From Hygrocybe punicea (lineage: Eukaryota > Basidiomycota > Agaricomycetes > Agaricales > Hygrophoraceae), in assembly GCA_963556145.1 (NCBI GenBank), contig OY744463.1, positions 7,626,001 through 7,690,000 on the forward strand: a DNA stretch of 64,000 nucleotides. The letters are read 5' to 3'. The position numbers were made by a program, and so were the translations under genes. Positions 13,617-27,998 of the stretch are shown in pieces. The notes beneath the pieces were generated by a model that saw only the letters and a list, made by a program, of their open reading frames with translations, was not told where the DNA came from and made no database searches. The number at the start of each line of letters is the position of its first letter. The stretch's first letter is position 1.

Positions 13617-16600
13617 TCACAAATACAGCTGAGCCACTCGGAGAGCGAGGAATTGCATGGAATTCTTTGGAATTGGTTGGAATTTGCACGGAATTGTCTT
13701 TTGAGCTTGCTGCAGTCGACACAAATACAGCTGAGCCACTCGTGGACCGAGGAATTGCATGGAATTGTTTGGAATTGGTTGGAATTTGCACGGAATTGTC
13801 TTTTGAGCTTGCTGCAGTCGACACAAATACTGCTGAGCCACTCGTGGACTGAGGAATTGCATGGAATTGTTTGGAATTGGTTGGAATTTGCACGGAATTG
13901 TCTTTTGAGCTTGCTGCAGTCGACACAAATACTGCTGAGCCACTCGTGGACTGAGGAATTGCACGGAATTGTTTGGAATTGGTTGGAATTTGCACGGAAT
14001 TGTCTTTTGAGCTTGCTGCAGTCGACACAAATACTGCTGAGCCACTCGTGGACTGAGGAATTGCATGGAATTGTTTGGAATTGGTTGGAATTTGCACGGA
14101 ATTGTCTTTTGAGCTTGCTGCAGTCGACACAAATACTGCTGAGCCACTCGTGGACTGAGGAATTGCACGGAATTGTTTGGAATTGGTTGGAATTTGCACG
14201 GAATTGTCTTTTGAGCTTGCTGCAGTCGACACAAATACAGCTGAGCCACTCGTGGACTGAGGAATTGCACGGAATTGTTTGGAATTGGTTGGAATTTGCA
14301 CGGAATTGTCTTTTGAGCTTGCTGCAGTCGACACAAATACTGCTGAGCCACTCGTGGACTGAGGAATTGCACGGAATTGTTTGGAATTGGTTGGAATTTG
14401 CACGGAATTGTCTTTGGAGCTTGCTGCAGTCGACACAAATACAGCTGAGCCACTCGTGGACCGAGGAATTGCATGGAATTGTTTGGAATTGGTTGGAATT
14501 TGCACGGAATTGTCTTTTGAGCTTGCTGCAGTCGACACAAATACTGCTGAGCCACTCGTGGACTGAGGAATTGCACGGAATTGTTTGGAATTGGTTGGAA
14601 TTTGCACGGAATTGTCTTTTGAGCTTGCTGCAGTCGACACAAATACAGCTGAGCCACTCGTGGACTGAGGAATTGCACGGAATTGTTTGGAATTGGTTGG
14701 AATTTGCACGGAATTGTCTTTTGAGCTTGCTGCAGTCGACACAAATACAGCTGAGCCACTCGTGGACTGAGGAATTGCACGGAATTGTTTGGAATTGGTT
14801 GGAATTTGCACGGAATTGTCTTTTGAGCTTGCTGCAGTCGACACAAATACTGCTGAGCCACTCGTGGACTGAGGAATTGCATGGAATTGGTTGGAATTGG
14901 TTGGAATTTGCACGGAATTGTCTTTTGAGCTTGCTGCAGTCGACACAAATACTGCTGAGCCACTCGTGGACTGAGGAATTGCACGGAATTGTTTGGAATT
15001 GGTTGGAATTTGCACGGAATTGTCTTTTGAGCTTGCTGCAGTCGACACAAATACAGCTGAGCCACTCGTGGACTGAGGAATTGCACGGAATTGTTTGGAA
15101 TTGGTTGCAATTTGCACGGAATTGTCTTTTGAGCTCACAGGACACATCACAAATACAGCTGAGCCACTCGTGGACTGAGGAATTGCACGGAATTGTTTGG
15201 AATTGGTTGGAATTTGCACGGAATTGTCTTTTGAGCTTGCTGCAGTCGACACAAATACAGCTGAGCCACTCGTGGACTGAGGAATTGCATGGAATTGTTT
15301 GGAATTGGTTGGAATTTGCACGGAATTGTCTTTTGAGCTTGCTGCAGTCGACACAAATACAGCTGAGCCACTCGTGGACTGAGGAATTGCACGGAATTGT
15401 TTGGAATTGGTTGGAATTTGCACGGAATTGTCTTTTGAGCTTGCTGCAGTCGACACAAATACAGCTGAGCCACTCGTGGACCGAGGAATTGCATGGAATT
15501 GTTTGGAATTGGTTGGAATTTGCACGGAATTGTCTTTTGAGCTTGCTGCAGTCGACACAAATACTGCTGAGCCACTCGTGGACTGAGGAATTGCACGGAA
15601 TTGTTTGGAATTGGTTGGAATTTGCACGGAATTGTCTTTTGAGCTTGCTGCAGTCGACACAAATACTGCTGAGCCACTCGTGGACTGAGGAATTGCATGG
15701 AATTGTTTGGAATTGGTTGGAATTTGCACGGAATTGTCTTTTGAGCTTGCTGCAGTCGACACAAATACTGCTGAGCCACTCGTGGACTGAGGAATTGCAC
15801 GGAATTGTTTGGAATTGGTTGGAATTTGCACGGAATTGTCTTTTGAGCTTGCTGCAGTCGACACAAATACAGCTGAGCCACTCGTGGACTGAGGAATTGC
15901 ACGGAATTGTTTGGAATTGGTTGGAATTTGCACGGAATTGTCTTTTGAGCTTGCTGCAGTCGACACAAATACTGCTGAGCCACTCGTGGACTGAGGAATT
16001 GCACGGAATTGTTTGGAATTGGTTGGAATTTGCACGGAATTGTCTTTGGAGCTTGCTGCAGTCGACACAAATACAGCTGAGCCACTCGTGGACCGAGGAA
16101 TTGCATGGAATTGTTTGGAATTGGTTGGAATTTGCACGGAATTGTCTTTTGAGCTTGCTGCAGTCGACACAAATACTGCTGAGCCACTCGTGGACTGAGG
16201 AATTGCACGGAATTGTTTGGAATTGGTTGGAATTTGCACGGAATTGTCTTTTGAGCTTGCTGCAGTCGACACAAATACAGCTGAGCCACTCGTGGACTGA
16301 GGAATTGCACGGAATTGTTTGGAATTGGTTGGAATTTGCACGGAATTGTCTTTTGAGCTTGCTGCAGTCGACACAAATACAGCTGAGCCACTCGTGGACT
16401 GAGGAATTGCACGGAATTGTTTGGAATTGGTTGGAATTTGCACGGACTTGTCTTTTGAGCTTGCTGCAGTCGACACAAATACTGCTGAGCCACTCGTGGA
16501 CTGAGGAATTGCATGGAATTGGTTGGAATTGGTTGGAATTTGCACGGAATTGTCTTTTGAGCTTGCTGCAGTCGACACAAATACTGCTGAGCCACTCGTG

Positions 16601-18206
16601 GACTGAGGAATTGCACGGAATTGTTTGGAATTGGTTGGAATTTGCACGGAATTGTCTTTTGAGCTTGCTGCAGTCGACACAAATACTGCTGAGCCACTCG
16701 TGGACTGAGGAATTGCACGGAATTGTTTGGAATTGGTTGCAATTTGCACGGAATTGTCTTTTGAGCTCACAGGACACATCACAAATACAGCTGAGCCACT
16801 CGTGGACTGAGGAATTGCACGGAATTGTTTGGAATTGGTTGGAATTTGCACGGAATTGTCTTTTGAGCTTGCTGCAGTCGACACAAATACAGCTGAGCCA
16901 CTCGTGGACTGAGGAATTGCATGGAATTGTTTGGAATTGGTTGGAATTTGCACGGAATTGTCTTTTGAGCTTGCTGCAGTCGACACAAATACAGCTGAGC
17001 CACTCGTGGACTGAGGAATTGCACGGAATTGTTTGGAATTGGTTGGAATTTGCACGGAATTGTCTTTTGAGCTTGCTGCAGTCGACACAAATACAGCTGA
17101 GCCACTCGTGGACCGAGGAATTGCATGGAATTGTTTGGAATTGGTTGGAATTTGCACGGAATTGTCTTTTGAGCTTGCTGCAGTCGACACAAATACTGCT
17201 GAGCCACTCGTGGACTGAGGAATTGCACGGAATTGTTTGGAATTGGTTGGAATTTGCACGGAATTGTCTTTTGAGCTTCCTGCAGTCGACACAAATACTG
17301 CTGAGCCACTCGTGGACTGAGGAATTGCATGGAATTGTTTGGAATTGGTTGGAATTTGCACGGAATTGTCTTTTGAGCTTGCTGCAGTCGACACAAATAC
17401 TGCTGAGCCACTCGTGGACTGAGGAATTGCACGGAATTGTTTGGAATTGGTTGGAATTTGCACGGAATTGTCTTTTGAGCTTGCTGCAGTCGACACAAAT
17501 ACAGCTGAGCCACTCGTGGACTGAGGAATTGCACGGAATTGTTTGGAATTGGTTGGAATTTGCACGGAATTGTCTTTTGAGCTTGCTGCAGTCGACACAA
17601 ATACAGCTGAGCCACTCGTGGACTGAGGAATTGCACGGAATTGTTTGGAATTGGTTGGAATTTGCACGGAATTGTCTTTTGAGCTTGCTGCAGTCGACAC
17701 AAATACTGCTGAGCCACTCGTGGACTGAGGAATTGCATGGAATTGTTTGGAATTGGTTGGAATTTGCACGGAATTGTCTTTTGAGCTTGCTGCAGTCGAC
17801 ACAAATACAGCTGAGCCACTCGTGGACTGAGGAATTGCATGGAATTGTTTGGAATTGGTTGGAATTTGCACGGAATTGTCTTTTGAGCTTGCTGCAGTCG
17901 ACACAAATACAGCTGAGCCACTCGTGGACTGAGGAATTGCACGGAATTGTTTGGAATTGGTTGGAATTTGCACGGAATTGTCTTTTGAGCTTGCTGCAGT
18001 CGACACAAATACAGCTGAGCCACTCGTGGACTGAGGAATTGCACGGAATTGTTTGGAATTGGTTGGAATTTGCACGGAATTGTCTTTTGAGCTTGCTGCA
18101 GTCGACACAAATACTGCTGAGCCACTCGTGGACTGAGGAATTGCACGGAATTGTTTGGAATTGGTTGCAATTTGCACGGAATTGTCTTTTGAGCTCACAG
18201 GACACA
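13617..18206 (+). repeat. Higher-order repeat of about 1.5 to 1.6 kb, three copies
   Basis: Three related blocks begin at 13,617, 15,147 and 16,779, spaced 1530 and 1632 bp (15 and 16 monomers). Each is built mostly of class A monomers, and the blocks end in a monomer with ggttgcaattt followed by a class B monomer. The unequal block lengths fit unequal crossover in whole-monomer steps. Confidence 0.75.
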
Positions 18207-21200
18207 TCACAAATACAGCTGAGCCACTCGTGGACTGAGGAATTGCACGGAATTGTTTGGAATTGGTTGGAATTTGCACGGAATTGTCTTTTGAGCTTGC
18301 TGCAGTCGACACAAATACAGCTGAGCCACTCGTGGACTGAGGAATTGCACGGAATTGTTTGGAATTGGTTGGAATTTGCACGGAATTGTCTTTTGAGCTT
18401 GCTGCAGTCAACACAAATACAGCTGAGCCACTCGTGGACTGAGGAATTGCACGGAATTGTTTGGAATTGGTTGGAATTTGCACGGAATTGTCTTTTGAGC
18501 TTGCTGCAGTCGACACAAATACAGCTGAGCCACTCGTGGACCGAGGAATTGCACGGAATTGTTTGGAATTGGTTGGAATTTGCACGGAATTGTCTTTTGA
18601 GCTTGCTGCAGTCGACACAAATACAGCTGAGCCACTCGTGGACCGAGGAATTGCATGGAATTGTTTGGAATTGGTTGGAATTTGCACGGAATTGTCTTTT
18701 GAGCTTGCTGCAGTCGACACAAATACAGCTGAGCCACTCGTGGACCGAGGAATTGCACGGAATTGTTTGGAATTGGTTGCAATTTGCACGGAATTGTCTT
18801 TTGAGCTCACAGGACACATCACAAATACAGCTGAGCCACTCGTGGACTGAGGAATTGCACGGAATTGTTTGGAATTGGTTGGAATTTGCACGGAATTGTC
18901 TTTTGAGCTTGCTGCAGTCGACACAAATACAGCTGAGCCACTCGTGGACTGAGGAATTGCATGGAATTGTTTGGAATTGGTTGGAATTTGCACGGAATTG
19001 TCTTTTGAGCTTGCTGCAGTCGACACAAATACAGCTGAGCCACTCGTGGACCGAGGAATTGCACGGAATTGTTTGGAATTGGTTGGAATTTGCACGGAAT
19101 TGTCTTTTGAGCTTGCTGCAGTCGACACAAATACAGCTGAGCCACTCGTGGACTGAGGAATTGCATGGAATTGTTTGGAATTGGTTGGAATTTGCACGGA
19201 ATTGTCTTTTGAGCTTGCTGCAGTCGACACAAATACAGCTGAGCCACTCGTGGACCGAGGAATTGCACGGAATTGTTTGGAATTGGTTGGAATTTGCACG
19301 GAATTGTCTTTTGAGCTTGCTGCAGTCAACACAAATACAGCTGAGCCACTCGTGGACTGAGGAATTGCACGGAATTGTTTGGAATTGGTTGGAATTTGCA
19401 CGGAATTGTCTTTTGAGCTTGCTGCAGTCGACACAAATACTGCTGAGCCACTCGTGGACTGAGGAATTGCACGGAATTGTTTGGAATTGGTTGGAATTTG
19501 CACGGAATTGTCTTTTGAGCTCACAGGACACATCACAAATACAGCTGAGCCACTCGTGGACCGAGTAATTGCATGGAATTGTTTGGAATTGGTTGGAATT
19601 TGCACGGAATTGTCTTTTGAGCTTGCTGCAGTCGACACAAATACAGCTGAGCCACTCGTGGACTGAGGAATTGCATGGAATTGTTTGGAATTGGTTGGAA
19701 TTTGCACGGAATTGTCTTTTGAGCTTGCTGCAGTCGACACAAATACTGCTGAGCCACTCGTGGACTGAGGAATTGCACGGAATTGTTTGGAATTGGTTGG
19801 AATTTGCACGGAATTGTCTTTTGAGCTTGCTGCAGTCGACACAAATACAGCTGAGCCACTCGTGGACCGAGGAATTGCACGGAATTGTTTGGAATTGGTT
19901 GGAATTTGCACGGAATTGTCTTTTGAGCTTGCTGCAGTCGACACAAATACAGCTGAGCCACTCGTGGACCGAGGAATTGCATGGAATTGTTTGGAATTGG
20001 TTGGAATTTGCACGGAATTGTCTTTTGAGCTTGCTGCAGTCGACACAAATACAGCTGAGCCACTCGTGGACCGAGGAATTGCACGGAATTGTTTGGAATT
20101 GGTTGCAATTTGCACGGAATTGTCTTTTGAGCTCACAGGACACATCACAAATACAGCTGAGCCACTCGTGGACTGAGGAATTGCACGGAATTGTTTGGAA
20201 TTGGTTGGAATTTGCACGGAATTGTCTTTTGAGCTTGCTGCAGTCGACACAAATACAGCTGAGCCACTCGTGGACTGAGGAATTGCATGGAATTGTTTGG
20301 AATTGGTTGGAATTTGCACGGAATTGTCTTTTGAGCTTGCTGCAGTCGACACAAATACAGCTGAGCCACTCGTGGACTGAGGAATTGCACGGAATTGTTT
20401 GGAATTGGTTGGAATTTGCACGGAATTGTCTTTTGAGCTTGCTGCAGTCGACACAAATACAGCTGAGCCACTCGTGGACTGAGGAATTGCACGGAATTGT
20501 TTGGAATTGGTTGGAATTTGCACGGAATTGTCTTTTGAGCTTGCTGCAGTCGACACAAATACTGCTGAGCCACTCGTGGACTGAGGAATTGCACGGAATT
20601 GTTTGGAATTGGTTGGAATTTGCACGGAATTGTCTTTTGAGCTCACAGGACACATCACAAATACAGCTGAGCCACTCGTGGACTGAGGAATTGCACGGAA
20701 TTGTTTGGAATTGGTTGCAATTTGCACGGAATTGTCTTTTGAGCTCACAGGACACATCACAAATACAGCTGAGCCACTCGTGGACTGAGGAATTGCACGG
20801 AATTGTTTGGAATTGGTTGGAATTTGCACGGAATTGTCTTTTGAGCTTGCTGCAGTCGACACAAATACAGCTGAGCCACTCGTGGACTGAGGAATTGCAT
20901 GGAATTGTTTGGAATTGGTTGGAATTTGCACGGAATTGTCTTTTGAGCTTGCTGCAGTCGACACCAATACAGCTGAGCCACTCGTGGACCGAGGAATTGC
21001 ACGGAATTGTTTGGAATTGGTTGGAATTTGCACAGAATTGTCTTTTGAGCTCACAGGACACATCACAAATACAGCTGAGCCACTCGGAGAGCGAGGAATT
21101 GCATGGAATTCTTTGGAATTGGTTGGAATTTGCACGGAATTGTCTTTGGAGCTTGCTGCAGTCGACACAAATACAGCTGAGCCACTCGTGGACCGAGGAA

Positions 21201-22796
21201 TTGCATGGAATTGTTTGGAATTGGTTGGAATTTGCACGGAATTGTCTTTTGAGCTCACAGGACACATCACAAATACAGCTGAGCCACTCGTGGACTGAGG
21301 AATTGCACGGAATTGTTTGGAATTGGTTGGAATTTGCACGGAATTGTCTTTTGAGCTCACAGGACACATCACAAATACAGCTGAGCCACTCGTGGACTGA
21401 GGAATTGCACGGAATTGTTTGGAATTGGTTGGAATTTGCACGGAATTGTCTTTTGAGCTTGCTGCAGTCGACACAAATACTGCTGAGCCACTCGTGGACT
21501 GAGGAATTGCACGGAATTGTTTGGAATTGGTTGCAATTTGCACGGAATTGTCTTTTGAGCTCACAGGACACATCACAAATACAGCTGAGCCACTCGTGGA
21601 CTGAGGAATTGCACGGAATTGTTTGGAATTGGTTGGAATTTGCACGGAATTGTCTTTTGAGCTTGCTGCAGTCGACACAAATACAGCTGAGCCACTCGTG
21701 GACTGAGGAATTGCATGGAATTGTTTGGAATTGGTTGGAATTTGCACGGAATTGTCTTTTGAGCTCACAGGACACATCACAAATACAGCTGAGCCACTCG
21801 TGGACTGAGGAATTGCACGGAATTGTTTGGAATTGGTTGGAATTTGCACGGAATTGTCTTTTGAGCTTGCTGCAGTCGACACAAATACAGCTGAGCCACT
21901 CGTGGACCGAGGAATTGCATGGAATTGTTTGGAATTGGTTGCAATTTGCACGGAATTGTCTTTTGAGCTCACAGGACACATCACAAATACAGCTGAGCCA
22001 CTCGTGGACTGAGGAATTGCACGGAATTGTTTGGAATTGGTTGGAATTTGCACGGAATTGTCTTTTGAGCTCACAGGACACATCACAAATACAGCTGAGC
22101 CACTCGTGGACTGAGGAATTGCACGGAATTGTTTGGAATTGGTTGCAATTTGCACGGAATTGTCTTTTGAGCTCACAGGACACATCACAAATACAGCTGA
22201 GCCACTCGTGGACTGAGGAATTGCACGGAATTGTTTGGAATTGGTTGGAATTTGCACGGAATTGTCTTTTGAGCTTGCTGCAGTCGACACAAATACAGCT
22301 GAGCCACTCGTGGACTGAGGAATTGCATGGAATTGTTTGGAATTGGTTGGAATTTGCACGGAATTGTCTTTTGAGCTTGCTGCAGTCGACACAAATACAG
22401 CTGAGCCACTCGTGGACCGAGGAATTGCACGGAATTGTTTGGAATTGGTTGGAATTTGCACGGAATTGTCTTTTGAGCTTGCTGCAGTCGACACAAATAC
22501 AGCTGAGCCACTCGTGGACCGAGGAATTGCACGGAATTGTTTGGAATTGGTTGGAATTTGCACGGAATTGTCTTTTGAGCTTGCTGCAGTCGACACAAAT
22601 ACAGCTGAGCCACTCGTGGACTGAGGAATTGCACGGAATTGTTTGGAATTGGTTGGAATTTGCACGGAATTGTCTTTTGAGCTTGCTGCAGTCGACACAA
22701 ATACTGCTGAGCCACTCGTGGACTGAGGAATTGCACGGAATTGTTTGGAATTGGTTGGAATTTGCACGGAATTGTCTTTTGAGCTCACAGGACACA

Positions 22797-25700
22797 TCAC
22801 AAATACAGCTGAGCCACTCGTGGACCGAGTAATTGCATGGAATTGTTTGGAATTGGTTGGAATTTGCACGGAATTGTCTTTTGAGCTTGCTGCAGTCGAC
22901 ACAAATACAGCTGAGCCACTCGTGGACTGAGGAATTGCATGGAATTGTTTGGAATTGGTTGGAATTTGCACGGAATTGTCTCTTGAGCTTGCTGCAGTCG
23001 ACACAAATACTGCTGAGCCACTCGTGGACTGAGGAATTGCACGGAATTGTTTGGAATTGGTTGCAATTTGCACGGAATTGTCTTTTGAGCTCACAGGACA
23101 CATCACAAATACAGCTGAGCCACTCGTGGACTGAGGAATTGCACGGAATTGTTTGGAATTGGTTGGAATTTGCACGGAATTGTCTTTTGAGCTTGCTGCA
23201 GTCGACACAAATACAGCTGAGCCACTCGTGGACTGAGGAATTGCACGGAATTGTTTGGAATTGGTTGGAATTTGCACGGAATTGTCTTTTGAGCTTGCTG
23301 CAGTCGACACCAATACAGCTGAGCCACTCGTGGACTGAGGAATTGCATGGAATTGTTTGGAATTGGTTGGAATTTGCACGGAATTGTCTTTTGAGCTTGC
23401 TGCAGTCGACACAAATACAGCTGAGCCACTCGTGGACTGAGGAATTGCACGGAATTGTTTGGAATTGGTTGGAATTTGCACGGAATTGTCTTTTGAGCTT
23501 GCTGCAGTCGACACAAATACAGCTGAGCCACTCGTGGACTGAGGAATTGCACGGAATTGTTTGGAATTGGTTGGAATTTGCACGGAATTGTCTTTTGAGC
23601 TTGCTGCAGTCGACACAAATACAGCTGAGCCACTCGTGGACTGAGGAATTGCATGGAATTGTTTGGAATTGGTTGGAATTTGCACGGAATTGTCTTTTGA
23701 GCTTGCTGCAGTCGACACAAATACTGCTGAGCCACTCGTGGACTGAGGAATTGCACGGAATTGTTTGGAATTGGTTGCAATTTGCACGGAATTGTCTTTT
23801 GAGCTCACAGGACACATCACAAATACAGCTGAGCCACTCGTGGACTGAGGAATTGCACGGAATTGTTTGGAATTGGTTGGAATTTGCACGGAATTGTCTT
23901 TTGAGCTTGCTGCAGTCGACACAAATACTGCTGAGCCACTCGTGGACTGAGGAATTGCACGGAATTGTTTGGAATTGGTTGCAATTTGCACGGAATTGTC
24001 TTTTGAGCTCACAGGACACATCACAAATACAGCTGAGCCACTCGTGGACTGAGGAATTGCACGGAATTGTTTGGAATTGGTTGGAATTTGCACGGAATTG
24101 TCTTTTGAGCTTGCTGCAGTCGACACAAATACTGCTGAGCCACTCGTGGACCGAGGAATTGCATGGAATTGTTTGGAATTGGTTGGAATTTGCACGGAAT
24201 TGTCTTTTGAGCTTGCTGCAGTCGACACAAATACTGCTGAGCCACTCGTGGACCGAGGAATTGCATGGAATTGTTTGGAATTGGTTGGAATTTGCACGGA
24301 ATTGTCTTTTGAGCTTGCTGCAGTCGACACAAATACTGCTGAGCCACTCGTGGACTGAGGAATTGCACGGAATTGTTTGGAATTGGTTGCAATTTGCACG
24401 GAATTGTCTTTTGAGCTTGCTGCAGTCGACACAAATACTGCTGAGCCACTCGTGGACCGAGGAATTGCATGGAATTGTTTGGAATTGGTTGGAATTTGCA
24501 CGGAATTGTCTTTTGAGCTTGCTGCAGTCGACACAAATACTGCTGAGCCACTCGTGGACTGAGGAATTGCACGGAATTGTTTGGAATTGGTTGCAATTTG
24601 CACGGAATTGTCTTTTGAGCTCACAGGACACATCACAAATACAGCTGAGCCACTCGTGGACTGAGGAATTGCACGGAATTGTTTGGAATTGGTTGCAATT
24701 TGCACGGAATTGTCTTTTGAGCTCACAGGACACATCACAAATACAGCTGAGCCACTCGTGGACTGAGGAATTGCACGGAATTGTTTGGAATTGGTTGGAA
24801 TTTGCACGGAATTGTCTTTTGAGCTTGCTGCAGTCGACACAAATACTGCTGAGCCACTCGTGGACCGAGGAATTGCATGGAATTGTTTGGAATTGGTTGG
24901 AATTTGCACGGAATTGTCTTTTGAGCTTGCTGCAGTCGACACAAATACTGCTGAGCCACTCGTGGACTGAGGAATTGCACGGAATTGTTTGGAATTGGTT
25001 GCAATTTGCACGGAATTGTCTTTTGAGCTCACAGGACACATCACAAATACAGCTGAGCCACTCGTGGACTGAGGAATTGCACGGAATTGTTTGGAATTGG
25101 TTGGAATTTGCACGGAATTGTCTTTTGAGCTTGCTGCAGTCGACACAAATACTGCTGAGCCACTCGTGGACTGAGGAATTGCACGGAATTGTTTGGAATT
25201 GGTTGCAATTTGCACGGAATTGTCTTTTGAGCTCACAGGACACATCACAAATACAGCTGAGCCACTCGTGGACCGAGTAATTGCATGGAATTGTTTGGAA
25301 TTGGTTGGAATTTGCACGGAATTGTCTTTTGAGCTTGCTGCAGTCGACACAAATACAGCTGAGCCACTCGTGGACTGAGGAATTGCATGGAATTGTTTGG
25401 AATTGGTTGGAATTTGCACGGAATTGTCTCTTGAGCTTGCTGCAGTCGACACAAATACTGCTGAGCCACTCGTGGACTGAGGAATTGCACGGAATTGTTT
25501 GGAATTGGTTGCAATTTGCACGGAATTGTCTTTTGAGCTCACAGGACACATCACAAATACAGCTGAGCCACTCGTGGACTGAGGAATTGCACGGAATTGT
25601 TTGGAATTGGTTGGAATTTGCACGGAATTGTCTTTTGAGCTTGCTGCAGTCGACACAAATACAGCTGAGCCACTCGTGGACTGAGGAATTGCACGGAATT

Positions 25701-27998
25701 GTTTGGAATTGGTTGGAATTTGCACGGAATTGTCTTTTGAGCTTGCTGCAGTCGACACCAATACAGCTGAGCCACTCGTGGACTGAGGAATTGCATGGAA
25801 TTGTTTGGAATTGGTTGGAATTTGCACGGAATTGTCTTTTGAGCTTGCTGCAGTCGACACAAATACAGCTGAGCCACTCGTGGACTGAGGAATTGCACGG
25901 AATTGTTTGGAATTGGTTGGAATTTGCACGGAATTGTCTTTTGAGCTTGCTGCAGTCGACACAAATACAGCTGAGCCACTCGTGGACTGAGGAATTGCAC
26001 GGAATTGTTTGGAATTGGTTGGAATTTGCACGGAATTGTCTTTTGAGCTTGCTGCAGTCGACACCAATACAGCTGAGCCACTCGTGGACTGAGGAATTGC
26101 ATGGAATTGTTTGGAATTGGTTGGAATTTGCACGGAATTGTCTTTTGAGCTTGCTGCAGTCGACACAAATACAGCTGAGCCACTCGTGGACTGAGGAATT
26201 GCACGGAATTGTTTGGAATTGGTTGGAATTTGCACGGAATTGTCTTTTGAGCTTGCTGCAGTCGACACAAATACAGCTGAGCCACTCGTGGACTGAGGAA
26301 TTGCACGGAATTGTTTGGAATTGGTTGGAATTTGCACGGAATTGTCTTTTGAGCTTGCTGCAGTCGACACAAATACAGCTGAGCCACTCGTGGACTGAGG
26401 AATTGCATGGAATTGTTTGGAATTGGTTGGAATTTGCACGGAATTGTCTTTTGAGCTTGCTGCAGTCGACACAAATACTGCTGAGCCACTCGTGGACTGA
26501 GGAATTGCACGGAATTGTTTGGAATTGGTTGCAATTTGCACGGAATTGTCTTTTGAGCTCACAGGACACATCACAAATACAGCTGAGCCACTCGTGGACT
26601 GAGGAATTGCACGGAATTGTTTGGAATTGGTTGGAATTTGCACGGAATTGTCTTTTGAGCTTGCTGCAGTCGACACAAATACTGCTGAGCCACTCGTGGA
26701 CTGAGGAATTGCACGGAATTGTTTGGAATTGGTTGCAATTTGCACGGAATTGTCTTTTGAGCTCACAGGACACATCACAAATACAGCTGAGCCACTCGTG
26801 GACTGAGGAATTGCACGGAATTGTTTGGAATTGGTTGGAATTTGCACGGAATTGTCTTTTGAGCTTGCTGCAGTCGACACAAATACTGCTGAGCCACTCG
26901 TGGACCGAGGAATTGCATGGAATTGTTTGGAATTGGTTGGAATTTGCACGGAATTGTCTTTTGAGCTTGCTGCAGTCGACACAAATACTGCTGAGCCACT
27001 CGTGGACCGAGGAATTGCATGGAATTGTTTGGAATTGGTTGGAATTTGCACGGAATTGTCTTTTGAGCTTGCTGCAGTCGACACAAATACTGCTGAGCCA
27101 CTCGTGGACTGAGGAATTGCACGGAATTGTTTGGAATTGGTTGCAATTTGCACGGAATTGTCTTTTGAGCTTGCTGCAGTCGACACAAATACTGCTGAGC
27201 CACTCGTGGACCGAGGAATTGCATGGAATTGTTTGGAATTGGTTGGAATTTGCACGGAATTGTCTTTTGAGCTTGCTGCAGTCGACACAAATACTGCTGA
27301 GCCACTCGTGGACTGAGGAATTGCACGGAATTGTTTGGAATTGGTTGCAATTTGCACGGAATTGTCTTTTGAGCTCACAGGACACATCACAAATACAGCT
27401 GAGCCACTCGTGGACTGAGGAATTGCACGGAATTGTTTGGAATTGGTTGCAATTTGCACGGAATTGTCTTTTGAGCTCACAGGACACATCACAAATACAG
27501 CTGAGCCACTCGTGGACTGAGGAATTGCACGGAATTGTTTGGAATTGGTTGGAATTTGCACGGAATTGTCTTTTGAGCTTGCTGCAGTCGACACAAATAC
27601 TGCTGAGCCACTCGTGGACCGAGGAATTGCATGGAATTGTTTGGAATTGGTTGGAATTTGCACGGAATTGTCTTTTGAGCTTGCTGCAGTCGACACAAAT
27701 ACTGCTGAGCCACTCGTGGACTGAGGAATTGCACGGAATTGTTTGGAATTGGTTGCAATTTGCACGGAATTGTCTTTTGAGCTCACAGGACACATCACAA
27801 ATACAGCTGAGCCACTCGTGGACTGAGGAATTGCACGGAATTGTTTGGAATTGGTTGGAATTTGCACGGAATTGTCTTTTGAGCTTGCTGCAGTCGACAC
27901 AAATACTGCTGAGCCACTCGTGGACTGAGGAATTGCACGGAATTGTTTGGAATTGGTTGCAATTTGCACGGAATTGTCTTTTGAGCTCACAGGACACA
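22797..27998 (+). repeat. Large duplication inside the satellite (2448 bp and 2754 bp copies)
   Basis: Copy 1 starts at 22,797 and copy 2 at 25,245. Both open with the rare ccgagtaattg monomer and a tctcttgag monomer, then follow the same order of variants, including acaccaatac units. Copy 2 has three extra monomers (306 bp) containing a second acaccaatac unit, so features after that point are offset by 2754 bp (for example 24,021 and 26,775). The same ccgagtaattg monomer also appears at about 19,566, 3264 bp (32 monomers) before copy 1. Confidence 0.85.

Noticed and set aside
5303..13852. Long open frames in a second plus-strand frame and in the minus strand of the satellite
   Set aside because: They are opened and closed by the same C/T variants and by monomer class, and so mirror the monomer order, not a gene.
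9..19568. A giant open reading frame of about 6500 codons, and further ones at 19,569-22,832, 22,833-25,280 and 25,281-36,035
   Set aside because: They are produced by a stop-free 102-bp monomer repeated in phase. They start at TTG, hold almost no ATG, lack non-repetitive domains, and the last one runs into random sequence at the array end. No gene is called.
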